From: Salinarimonas sp.
GTDB lineage: Bacteria > Pseudomonadota > Alphaproteobacteria > Rhizobiales > Beijerinckiaceae
NCBI RefSeq assembly: GCF_040111675.1
Contig: NZ_CP157794.1
Span: forward strand, 3,245,501 to 3,309,500
DNA: 64,000 nucleotides
Direction: 5' to 3'
Shown: positions 37,888 to 47,400 of the stretch, in pieces
How the letters are laid out: every line of letters starts with the position of its first letter
Numbering within the stretch: the stretch's first letter is position 1
Translations under genes and position numbers: made by a program
Notes under the pieces: generated by a model
The model's database searches: none
Seen by the model: only the letters and a program-made list of their open reading frames with translations
What the model was told of the DNA's origin: nothing

Positions 37888-40374
37888 TTATCTCTGCTCG
37901 GCTCGCGCGCGCCTCTCGGCGACGCGGTCCTGCTCGGCGGCGCGCGCCGGGCGATCCGGCCGCGCCTCCCGCACGAGCTTGAAGGTGAAGGACTGGCCCG
38001 GGCTGATGTCCCGGATGTGCCCGCGATAGGCGATGGTCACCGGCGGCGCGGACATGGTCCGGCTCGCCACCGTGAGCGCCTCCTGCGTGATGGAGACGTC
38101 GAGGATCTGGCGGCGATAGCGCACGGTCGTCTCGAGCCGCGTCACCTCCTCGGGCAGGCGCGGGTTGAAGACGAGGGCGCCGCCCTGCATGGCGATGCCC
38201 GTGTAGCAGCGCTGGACGAGGTCCACCGTGCCGGCCATGGCGCCGAGATGGATGCCCTCCTGCGTGGTGCCGCCCTGGACGTCGCCGATGTCGGAATCGA
38301 GCGCCTTGAGCGCGAGCTGCCAGGACGCCTTGCGGTCCGAGCGGGCGAGCACCCAGGCGTGCGTGATGAAGGACAAGGTCGAGCCGTGGGAGACGCGCTC
38401 GACATAGTACTTGATGTTGTCGAAGATTTGCTGCGAGGAGAAGGCGTAGCCCAGCCGGTCGAAGATCTCGCGGATGTCCTCGCGGCTGAACAGGTAGAAG
38501 ATCATCAGCACGTCGGCCTGCTTGGAGACCTTGTAGGCGTTCGGGTCCTCGCCCTCGCTCTCCAGGATGCGATCGAGCCGCTGCAGGTTCGGATACTTCT
38601 CCCGGTAGCGCGGCCAGTCGAACTCCTTCAGGTCCCCGTAGCCGTCGAACTGCGAGATGATGCCGCCGTCGTGGAAGGGGATGGCGATGTTGCGCGAGAT
38701 CGCGTCCCAGCGCGCCAGCTCCTCCGCGGAGAGCGACAGCCGCTCGCACAGCCGCCGGCGATAGTCGTCGGGCAGGAGGTCGAGGATGTCGATGGCGCGG
38801 GTGAGGAGCCAGGCCACCATGAAGTTGGTGTAGGCGTTGTCGTCGAGCCCGCCCTCGGTGGTCGCGTCCCGGCCGGGATAGCCGTCGTGGAACTCGTCCG
38901 GGCCCATCACGCCGCGGATCGAGAAGCGGCCGTCGTCGCGCCGCTCGGCGAGGCTCGACCAGAAACGCGCGATCTCGAAGAACAGCTCCGCGCCGTAGTC
39001 GCGCAGGAACTCGCGATCGTCGGTCGCCTCGAGATATTGCCAGATGTTGTAGCAGATCGCCGCGCCGATATGGCGCTGGCGGTACGAATTGTCCGGCAGC
39101 CAGCGGCCGGAGAGCGGGTTGAGGTGGACGGTCTGCGTCTCCTCGCGCCCGTTCGAGCCGCTCATCCACGGGAACATCGCCCCCGCGTGGCCCGCCTCGC
39201 GCGCCGCGCGGCGCGCCTCGCCGAGCCGGCGGTGGCGGTAGCGCAGGAGCGCGCGGGTCAGGACCGGCATGCGCAGGGTGAGATAGGGGAAGATGAACAG
39301 CTCGTCCCACATGATGTGGCCGCGATAGGCCTCGCCGTGCCAGCCCCGCGGCGGCACGCCGACGTCGCGATCGACGGAATGGGGCGAGGCCGTCTGCAGC
39401 AGGTGGAAGACGTGCAGCCGCAGCTTCAGCTGCGCACCGCCGTTCTCGGCGCTGTCCAGCCGGATATCGCACTGCTCCCACAGATGCGCCCAGGCGGTGA
39501 CGTGGTCGGCGCGCGCCGCCTCGAAGGAGGCCACGTCGGCGACGCGCCGCTTCGCCTCGGCGAGCGGCTCGGCCACGGCGTGGTCCTGCGAATTGAAATA
39601 GGCCGCGATCTTCTCGATCCGCACGGGGCGGCCGGCCTCGACCTCGATCTCCAGCTCCTGCCAGGCCGAATCGGCCAGCGCCTCCTTGCGCTCGGCGGCG
39701 ATGCGCCCGCCGCTCGGGTCGACGTGGAGGCGCTGGGCGAGCGCGATCTCGCGCCTGGCCTGGACGAAGCGCGAGCGCAGGGCGACGACGCCGTCGTCGC
39801 CGCAATCGGTCTCGAGCGTCTCCAGATGGCGGCCCTCCAGCGCCCGGTAGCGCTTGACGCCCCAATTGGTGACGCCGCCGTCGAGCCCCGCGCGCACGCC
39901 GAGCCGGCCGGACCAGTTCTCCGGCGTGACGGTCACCGACAGCGCGCACAGGTGCGGGTCGTGCATCGAGACGAACCGCGTCTCCTCCCAGCGCGTCACC
40001 CGCCCCGCGCCGTCGCGGATGCGAAAGGCGCGCGCGAGCACGCCCTCGCGGACGTGGAGCTCCTGGTGGTAGTCGAGCCGTTCGTAGCGGCCGGCGCGCA
40101 GCCAGGGCCCGTCCTCGACGCGCAGGACGAGGGGCAGCCAGTTCGGCAGGTTGACGAGATCCTCGTTCTCGATGGCGCGGTCGCCCACCCGGGAGGTCAG
40201 CCGGTCGTAGCCGCCGGCGAGATAGGTCCCCGGATAATGCGTGTCGTCGGCCTCGGCGTCCGGCGCCGCGGCGCGCGAGACGATGGTGCCGTTGCCCAGC
40301 GCGCACAGCACCTCGCGCAGGCCTTCCTTGGCGGGCTCGAAGCCCTCGTAGCGTAGCGCCCAGTCTGTCGTCAT
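37888..40374 (-). CDS. Glycoside hydrolase family 65 phosphorylase
   Basis: An 828-aa GH65 protein (maltose/trehalose/kojibiose phosphorylase type). The N-terminal beta-sandwich begins GNGTIVSRAAAPDAEADDT and the (alpha/alpha)6 barrel holds the general acid E494 in MGPDEFHDGYPG followed by DDNAYTNFM. The usual phosphorylase pattern is present, so the reaction is probably disaccharide plus phosphate to beta-glucose 1-phosphate; which disaccharide is unclear. Sharing a transcript with ppsA points to sugar storage or osmolyte turnover. ATG 40374 has the conserved start of the family. Confidence 0.88.
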   Translation of the reverse strand: MTTDWALRYEGFEPAKEGLREVLCALGNGTIVSRAAAPDAEADDTHYPGTYLAGGYDRLTSRVGDRAIENEDLVNLPNWLPLVLRVEDGPWLRAGRYERLDYHQELHVREGVLARAFRIRDGAGRVTRWEETRFVSMHDPHLCALSVTVTPENWSGRLGVRAGLDGGVTNWGVKRYRALEGRHLETLETDCGDDGVVALRSRFVQARREIALAQRLHVDPSGGRIAAERKEALADSAWQELEIEVEAGRPVRIEKIAAYFNSQDHAVAEPLAEAKRRVADVASFEAARADHVTAWAHLWEQCDIRLDSAENGGAQLKLRLHVFHLLQTASPHSVDRDVGVPPRGWHGEAYRGHIMWDELFIFPYLTLRMPVLTRALLRYRHRRLGEARRAAREAGHAGAMFPWMSGSNGREETQTVHLNPLSGRWLPDNSYRQRHIGAAICYNIWQYLEATDDREFLRDYGAELFFEIARFWSSLAERRDDGRFSIRGVMGPDEFHDGYPGRDATTEGGLDDNAYTNFMVAWLLTRAIDILDLLPDDYRRRLCERLSLSAEELARWDAISRNIAIPFHDGGIISQFDGYGDLKEFDWPRYREKYPNLQRLDRILESEGEDPNAYKVSKQADVLMIFYLFSREDIREIFDRLGYAFSSQQIFDNIKYYVERVSHGSTLSFITHAWVLARSDRKASWQLALKALDSDIGDVQGGTTQEGIHLGAMAGTVDLVQRCYTGIAMQGGALVFNPRLPEEVTRLETTVRYRRQILDVSITQEALTVASRTMSAPPVTIAYRGHIRDISPGQSFTFKLVREARPDRPARAAEQDRVAERRARAEQR

Positions 40375-40897
40375 GCCTCCACCCGCTCTCGGCCCGTCGC
40401 GGATCGGGCATGCGCCGGCTCTCCACCACAAGACGACCGAGGCGCGCCGACGTTCCCCGTGTCGGCTCGCCCGCGTCCCGGCGTAGCGCGGCGCGCGTGC
40501 CGCTCCCGGTCGTGGACCATGGATCGTTCGTTCCCCGATACGTGCGCCCGGGGCGCGGGCGCACAGGCCCGCCGGGCGCGGCTCAGTTTGGACACGTGCG
40601 CCAGAATACCGTTCGAAACGCGCTCGTATCTCCGGCTGGACCCGATGCGGTTTAGTACGGAGGGCCGAAAAGCACCGCATTTCCGCGGCTTGCGCCGTAC
40701 GACCCGCTGCGGCGTCGCAGCCGGCGCGCGGGGTCAGGAACCCCTTTCGCCCCGGGTCTTTGTTCGGGTCCGGGGGAAAGCGGCGCCCGCCGCGGCGCGC
40801 CGGCCCAGACGCCCCGCGCCACCGACCCGGCCCGCAGCGGGGGCGCGGCGTCGCCGTCGAGGCGACACGACACACACACGGAATTGGAGAGCCGACC
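40375..40897. other. Divergent intergenic region, 523 bases
   Basis: Between the divergent GH65 and DUF2267 genes. It must carry both promoters. I see no convincing coding sequence, conserved operator or RNA element; the part nearest the DUF2267 gene (40720-40860) is extremely G+C-rich, while 40590-40690 is less so and the likelier promoter site. Confidence 0.5.
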
Positions 40898-41335
40898 ATG
40901 AGCGCCACCGGTCTCGACACGTTCGACAAGACGCTGCAGACGACGCATGTCTGGCTCGACGAGGTCTGCGAGGATCTCGGCCCCGACAAGCAGGTCGCCT
41001 GGCACGCGATAGGCTCGGTGCTGCGCGCGCTTCGCGACCGCGTCCCCGTGGAGCTCGCCGCGCATCTCGGCGCGGAGCTGCCGATTCTGGTGCGCGGCGC
41101 GTACTACGACCAGTACAAGCCCGAGGCGCAGCCCGAGAAGTTCCGCTCGCGCGCGGAATTCATGGAGCACGTGCAGAGGGGCCTGAGCGACGTGCGCCCG
41201 ACCGATCCGGAGGACGCGACCCGCGCCGTGTTCAAGACGCTGGCCCGGCACGTGCCGCATGGGCAGCTGGAGAAGGTGCGCCACTCGCTGCCCGAGGAGG
41301 TCCGGACGATCTGGCGCCTCGACCAGGCGGCGTGA
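40898..41335 (+). CDS. DUF2267 domain protein (145 aa)
   Basis: A small soluble all-helical protein matching the DUF2267 pattern: FDKTLQTTHVWLDEVCEDLG at the start, VLRALRDRVPVELAAHLGAE in the middle and LPEEVRTIW at the end. The family is widespread in stress-associated gene sets, but no biochemical role is established. A GGAGAG Shine-Dalgarno precedes the ATG. A hairpin follows the stop. Confidence 0.85.
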   Translation: MSATGLDTFDKTLQTTHVWLDEVCEDLGPDKQVAWHAIGSVLRALRDRVPVELAAHLGAELPILVRGAYYDQYKPEAQPEKFRSRAEFMEHVQRGLSDVRPTDPEDATRAVFKTLARHVPHGQLEKVRHSLPEEVRTIWRLDQAA

Positions 41336-41344
41336 CCCGCGCCG

Positions 41345-41370
41345 GCCCGCGGCTCTTCCGGGCCGCGGGC
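41345..41370 (+). terminator. Hairpin after the DUF2267 gene
   Basis: GCCCGCGGC (41345-41353) pairs with GCCGCGGGC (41362-41370), a 9-bp stem with an 8-base loop, 10 bases after the stop. No T-run follows, so termination may be weak. Confidence 0.45.
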
Positions 41371-41502
41371 GCGTGCGCGCCCTCCGCTCGGGAGACGCAG
41401 GCCGCGCGCGGCCTGCGAGACGCGATCGGACGACCCCGTCCGAGCGGCGGGGAACGCCCCCTCCCCTCTCGCGTTCGCTCGCGATCACGTGGAGGATTTC
41501 TC

Positions 41503-42129
41503 ATGACCCGCACACCCGTTCTCGGCGTTTTCGCCGCCGCCCTCCCCTACTGCCTCGCCCTGCCCGCCACCGCCCAGGAGGAGGCGCTCGTCGGCGCGCT
41601 CGAGCCCGTGAACGGCGCCGAGACCGGCCAGGACCCGACCGGCGACGTCCGCATCACCCGCGAGGGCGGGACCGTGACGATCTCCATGACGATCGATGGC
41701 CTCACCCCCGGCATGCATCTCGCCCACATCCACGGATACGCCGAGAGCGATCCGCAGGAGGCCGCCTGCGCCGGCCCCGCGGCGGACGAGAACGGCGACG
41801 GCTTCGTCGACCTGATCGAGACGCGCGCCGTCTCCGGCGTGACGCTGGTTCCCCTCACCGACGATCCCGCCAGCCTGACCCTGATGAGCGAGAGCTATCC
41901 GACGGCCTCCGACGAGGGGCGAGCCACCTTCGAGACGACGGTGGAGGCGGCGGCGCTCGAAGAGGCGCTGCAGGCGGAGCTCTCCACCCCGCTCGCTCTG
42001 GAGCGCCGCGTGATCTACGTCCATGGCGTGCCCGAGGACCTGGCGCTGCCGGACAGCGTCCGATCGCTGGAGGGCGTGGCGGCGCACGTGACCCTGCCGG
42101 TCGCCTGCGCGGAGCTGGAGACCGAATGA
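41503..42129 (+). CDS. Secreted CHRD-like protein with an EF-hand loop
   Basis: A 208-aa exported protein. Residues 1-25 form a signal peptide ending in ATAQ. The beta-rich body has the MHLAHIHGY motif seen in CHRD and Cu/Zn superoxide dismutase-like folds. It also contains DENGDGFVDLIE, which fits every ligand position of a calcium EF-hand loop (D1, N3, D5, G6, D9, E12). Probably periplasmic and calcium-binding; function unknown. A GGAGG Shine-Dalgarno lies 9 bases before the ATG. Confidence 0.78.
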   Translation: MTRTPVLGVFAAALPYCLALPATAQEEALVGALEPVNGAETGQDPTGDVRITREGGTVTISMTIDGLTPGMHLAHIHGYAESDPQEAACAGPAADENGDGFVDLIETRAVSGVTLVPLTDDPASLTLMSESYPTASDEGRATFETTVEAAALEEALQAELSTPLALERRVIYVHGVPEDLALPDSVRSLEGVAAHVTLPVACAELETE

Positions 42130-42369
42130 CGCGGCAACGCGTCCGGTTCCTCGCCGGTCGTGGCGAGGCGCTCGATAGACCGCCACGACAGCCGGACGCG
42201 ATTGGTTTATTCACCATCGAAACTACACAGCAAGAATCGAGCCACCCGACGTCTTGAGCTTACCTTTGCTTCCCGCTCTGGCGATTCGCGCGCCTTGGCA
42301 TTAGCGTCGTCTCCCGAGCGTGACCGTCGACCGACGGCGCGGCGAGCTCAGCTTCGCGGGGCGGCGGTC

Positions 42370-44136
42370 ATGATCGGAGAGGCCTGCGAACGATCCGACG
42401 ACGCGGATCTAACGTGCCAGATCTGTATCGTCGGCGCCGGGGCGGCCGGGATCGCGCTCGCGGTCGCGCTCGCCGGCACCAGCATCGACGTGGTCGTTCT
42501 CGAGGCCGGGGGGCGCACCTTCGATCGCCGCGCGCAGGATCTCTATCGGGGAGAGGTCGTCGACGAGCGGCTGCACAGCCCGCTGCACACCTACCGCGCC
42601 CGGCGCTTCGGCGGCTCGACGACGATCTGGGGGGGACGGTGCGTCCCCTTCGACCCGATCGACTTCGAGCAACGGGACTGGGTGCCGCACAGCGGCTGGC
42701 CCATCGCACGCGCCGACCTCGAGCCTTTCTACGCCCGCGCGAACGCCCTGTGCGAAGCCGGCGCCTACGCCTACACGGCGCCGGCAGCGTTCCGGCGCCC
42801 GATGCGGGAGATCGTCGACGGCTTCCGCAGCGACGCATTCCAGACGGACACGCTCGAGCGCTTCAGCCCGCCCACCGACTTCGCCCAGCGCTACGGTCCC
42901 CTGCTGGAGCGCGCCGCCAACGTTCGGGTCCTGCTCGGAGCGAGCGTGACCGAGGTGGAGGTCGACGCGGCCGACGGCCGGCGGGTGCGGCGGGTGCGAT
43001 ACGCAACCGAAAGTGGACGCGTCTCGGCGGTGCGCGCCGCACACGTCGTGCTCGCGACCGGTGGGCTCGAGGTCACACGCCTCCTGCTCGCCAGCCGCCG
43101 GGTGCACCCGAACGGCATCGGCAACGCGCGCGACCTCGTCGGCCGCTTCTACATGTGCCACCTCGCCGGCACGATCGGCGAGGTCGCTCTCGCACCGGGA
43201 CAGGTCTGGCACGGCTACGATCTCGCCGACGGCGGCGTCTATTGCCGTCGGCGCTTCGCCCTCTCGCCCGATGCCCAGCGCAGGCACCGTGTCGGCAACG
43301 TCATCGCCCGCCTCCATCACCCCCGCATCACGGATCCGGCCCACCGAACGGGCGCGCTTTCTCTGCTGTGGCTGGCGCAGGGGCTCGTGCCCTACGAGTA
43401 CCGCAAGCGGCTCGTCGAGCACACCGCTCCCCGGCCCGCGCTCGGCTTCGCGCATGCGGGAAACGTCGTCCGCGACGCCGCCGGAACGTCCGCGTTCGTC
43501 ATGAGCTGGCTGCGCCGCCGCACGCTCGCGGCCCGCAAGCTTCCCTCCGTCGTCGTCAGGCCACGCAGCTCCGTCTACTGCATCGACTTCCACGCCGAGC
43601 AGACGCCGAACCCGGCGAGCCGGGTCTCCCTGACGACCGGCACGGATCGCCTGGGACTGCCGATGCTGCGCGTCGACTGGCGCTACCTGCCGCAGGACGT
43701 GCACACGGTCGCGACGGCGCTTTCGCTGCTCCAGCGCGACTTCGCGGACAGCGGGGCGGGGGTGCTCGCCTACGACCCCGACAGCGTCGAGCACGAGATG
43801 ACCCGGTACGGCGCTTACGGAGGGCACCATCTCGGAACCACGCGCATGGGCGTCGACCCGAATACCAGCGTGGTCGACCCGACCTGCCGCATCCACGGCA
43901 TGGACAATCTCTTCGTCGCGAGCGCCGCCGTCTTTCCGACCTCGAGCCAGGCCAACCCGACGCTGACCGTGGTCGCGCTGGCCCTCCGCCTCGCCGACCA
44001 CCTGGTCGTCCAGGTCGCCCGGGAGTGGGCCGCCCCCGTGCTCGCGTCCACGCCCCCGGGCGAAGCCGCCGCGGCGAGGCCGCTGGCGGCGGCGAGCCAC
44101 GAGCCGGTCGTGCGCGCGCCCATCCCAGGCGGGTAG
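42370..44136 (+). CDS. GMC-family FAD oxidoreductase
   Basis: A 588-aa glucose-methanol-choline oxidoreductase. The dinucleotide motif VGAGAAGIALAVAL with the ribose-binding Glu in VVVLEAG lies at about 18-45, FAD contacts continue in FGGSTTIWGGRC, and the C-terminal substrate domain has HHLGTTRMG and ASAAVFPTSSQANPTLTVVA. No signal peptide. It opens the biosynthetic island and lies 288 bases upstream of the PKS in the same direction, so it may oxidise a hydroxyl of the sugar or ketide product. The upstream gap 42130-42369 is A+T-rich and is the probable promoter. Confidence 0.85.
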   Translation: MIGEACERSDDADLTCQICIVGAGAAGIALAVALAGTSIDVVVLEAGGRTFDRRAQDLYRGEVVDERLHSPLHTYRARRFGGSTTIWGGRCVPFDPIDFEQRDWVPHSGWPIARADLEPFYARANALCEAGAYAYTAPAAFRRPMREIVDGFRSDAFQTDTLERFSPPTDFAQRYGPLLERAANVRVLLGASVTEVEVDAADGRRVRRVRYATESGRVSAVRAAHVVLATGGLEVTRLLLASRRVHPNGIGNARDLVGRFYMCHLAGTIGEVALAPGQVWHGYDLADGGVYCRRRFALSPDAQRRHRVGNVIARLHHPRITDPAHRTGALSLLWLAQGLVPYEYRKRLVEHTAPRPALGFAHAGNVVRDAAGTSAFVMSWLRRRTLAARKLPSVVVRPRSSVYCIDFHAEQTPNPASRVSLTTGTDRLGLPMLRVDWRYLPQDVHTVATALSLLQRDFADSGAGVLAYDPDSVEHEMTRYGAYGGHHLGTTRMGVDPNTSVVDPTCRIHGMDNLFVASAAVFPTSSQANPTLTVVALALRLADHLVVQVAREWAAPVLASTPPGEAAAARPLAAASHEPVVRAPIPGG

Positions 44137-44424
44137 GGGAAAGAAACGGCGAGGCGGCTTGCCTGATCCTTAGCGACGCATGAATATTCGAACACGAGCG
44201 TGCTGGGATTAGTAACTCTGGGCGACGGTGGGCTGGGGTCGAAATCTCTTCTGCTGTCTTCTGGGAGGCGATCCGTCACGTTGCGGCTCTCGACGATCGG
44301 CAGCGGAGTACTTTCAGACAACTCGCCGACTTCTTCGGACGCGCTGCAGATCGGGCGGCGCCGCGCCCGCTCGGCCGCGCGACGGCACCCGTGGGGAGCG
44401 ACGGGCCGCCGGTGCGAGTAGAAG
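44137..44424 (+). promoter_or_regulatory. Probable promoter region of the PKS operon
   Basis: This 288-base gap has clearly lower G+C than either flanking gene, especially 44170-44300, where TGAATATTCG forms a short palindrome near 44179. No reading frame in it looks coding. It is the only sizeable gap before five tightly packed genes, so the operon promoter should be here. Confidence 0.4.
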
Positions 44425-47400
44425 GTGACGGACATGGGAGGTTCGATGGTTGGACGCCACGGAACCGGCGGCGATATCGCCATCGTCGGAATGGCCATCC
44501 GCGTACCCGGGGCCCGATCGATCTCCGAATACTGGACGAACCTGCGCGAGGGCGTCTGCGCGATCCGCGAGCTGACGCGAGACCAGCTCCTCGCGGCGGG
44601 CGAGTCTCCCGAGCGCATCGCGCGGCCGAGCTACGTCCCGCACGCGGCCACCCTCGACGGCTTCGATCGCTTCGACGCCGAGTTCTTCGGCTTCGGGCCG
44701 AAGGAGGCCGCGATCCTCGATCCGCAGCACCGCCAGTTCCTGGAGGCGGCGTGGGAGGCGCTGGAGAGCGCCGGCCACCCGCCGGAGCGGTTCGGCGGCG
44801 CCGTCGGCGTCTACGCCAGCTGCGGCATGGGCAGCTACTTCTACTTCAACGTCTGCTCCCACGCGGACCTCGTCGCGAAGACCGGGCTGTTCCTGCTGCG
44901 GCACACCGGCAACGACAAGGACTTCCTCGCCACCCGCGTCAGCCACGTGCTCGACCTGAAGGGCCCGAGCCTCGCGGTCCAGACCGCCTGCTCGTCCTCG
45001 CTCGTCGCGACGCATTACGCCTGCAAGGCCCTGCGCGACGGCGACTGCGACCTCGCGCTCTCCGGGGGCGTGACCATCGAGCTGCCGCACGGGCGCGGCT
45101 ACCTCTACAAGGAGGGCGAGATCCTCTCGCCGGACGGACGCTGCCACGCTTTCGACCATCGGGCGCAGGGGACCGTGTTCGGCAGCGGCGTCGCGGTCGT
45201 CGCCCTGCGGCGGCTGGAGGACGCCCTCGCCGACGGCGATCCGATCTTCGCCGTGATCAAGGGAACCGCCGTCAACAACGACGGCGCCGACAAGGCGGGA
45301 TACCTCGCCCCGAGCGTCGACGGGCAAGCGCGTGCGGTGAGCGCCGCGCTCGCGGCGGCGGAGGTCGCGCCGGAGACGATCGGATACGTCGAATGCCACG
45401 GCACCGGGACGTATCTCGGCGACCCCATCGAGATCGCCGCGCTCACGAGCGCCTTCGGCCCGGAGGCGGCGCGCGCGGGCGCCTGCCGCATCGGCTCGGT
45501 GAAGACCAATATCGGCCATCTCGACACGGCGGCGGGCGTCGCGAGCCTGATCAAGGCCGCGCTCGCCCTCCACCATGGCGCCATCCCGCCGAGCCTCGGC
45601 TACGAGGCGCCGAACCCCGCGATCGACGTCGAGACGAGCCCGTTCCGGGTGGCGGATCGCCTCACGCCCTGGAGCCGCGCGGACGGCCCGCGCAGGGCGG
45701 GCGTGAACTCGCTCGGCGTCGGCGGCACCAACGCCTTCGCCGTGCTGGAGGAGGCGCCGCCGCGCGCGGCGTCCGAGCCGTCCGACTGGCCCTTCCAGCC
45801 CATCGTCGTCTCCGGCCGCACGCGCGCGGCGCTCGACGCCAACGCCAAGGCCCTCGCGGCCCATCTGCGGGCGCATCCGGAACAGCCGCTCGCCGACGTC
45901 GCATACACGCTGATCGAAGGACGCCGGGCCTTCGCCAGGAGCCGCGTGCTCGTGGCGGGGAGCCACGAGGAGGCCGCGGCCCTTCTGGAGCGCAACGAGC
46001 CGCGCCGCGTCTTCACGCACGAGCGGCTCGGAGCCGACCCGGAGGTCGTGTTCATGTTCCCCGGCGGCGGCGCGCAACACGCCGGCATGGCGCGCGGCCT
46101 CTACGAGACCGAGCCGGTGTTCAAGGACTGGGTCGACAAGGGCCTCGCGGTCTTGCAGCCCAAGCTCGACTACGACGTTCGCCGGCTGTGGCTTCCCGAG
46201 CCCGCGGAGCGAGAGGCGGCCGACGAACGGCTGAGGCGGCCCTCGGTCCAGCTGCCGCTGATCATGATCGTCGAGGTCGCGCTGGCGCAGCTGTGGATGT
46301 CGTGGGGGGTGCGGCCGTCCGCCCTGATCGGGCACAGCATGGGCGAGAACGCGGCCGCTTGCGTCGCCGGCGTGATGTCCTTCGAGGACTGCATCGATCT
46401 CGTCCATCTGCGCGGCACGCTGTTCGACGGCGTCCCCGCGGGGGGCATGCTGAGCGTGCCCCTCTCCGCCGAGGCCCTCGCGCCGCTGCTCGGCGAGAGC
46501 CTCGATCTCGCGAGCGTCAACGCGCCCGGCGCCTGCGTCGCCTCCGGGCCGCAACCGGCGCTGGACGCGCTCGAGGCCGAGCTGCGGGCGCGCGACGTCG
46601 AGGCCCAGCGCATCCCCATCGACATCGCCGCCCATTCGCGCATGCTCGAGCCGGTGCTCGAGCGCTTCCGCGCGCATCTGCGCGGCATGCGCCTCTCGCC
46701 GCCGCGCGTTCCCGTGATCTCCAACCGCACGGGCGCGCCGCTCACCGACGAGCAGGCCACCGATCCGGACTACTGGGTCGGCCACCTGCGGAACACCGTG
46801 CGGTTCGCCGACGGCATCGCGACGCTGTCGCGCGGCGCGCGGCGCGTCTACCTCGAGGTCGGCCCCGGCCGCGCGCTGTGCTCGCTCGCTCAGGCGAACG
46901 GAGTCGCCGGGCAGCAGGCGCTGTCGTCCCTGCGCCATCCCGACGATCCGACGGCGGACGACGCGCATTTCCTCGGCGTCGTCGCCCGCCTCGCCGCCTG
47001 CGGCGTGCGGGTCGACTGGGACCAGATCTGGGGCGGCGCGCGCCGCGACCGCGTGGTCCTGCCCACCTACGCGTTCCAGGGCGAGCGCTACTTCATCGAG
47101 CGCGCAGCGCCGCGGGCGGAGGCGCAGGACGCGCCGCTCACGCGCAAGGAGCGCATCGAGGACTGGGGCTGGCGGCCCGTCTGGCGCCCGCGCCTCGCGC
47201 CCTGCCCCGTCGACGTCGAGACCGGCCTCGGCGAGGCGCCGCGCGAGACCTGGCTCGTCTTCGCCGACGAGGCGGGTCTCGCGAGCCGCGCCGTCGCGCG
47301 GCTGCGGCAGGCGGGACATCGCGTCGTGGAGGTGCGCGCGGGCGACGCCTTCGCCCGGATCGGCGAGGACGCGTACCGGGTGTCTCCGGAGCACGGCCGA

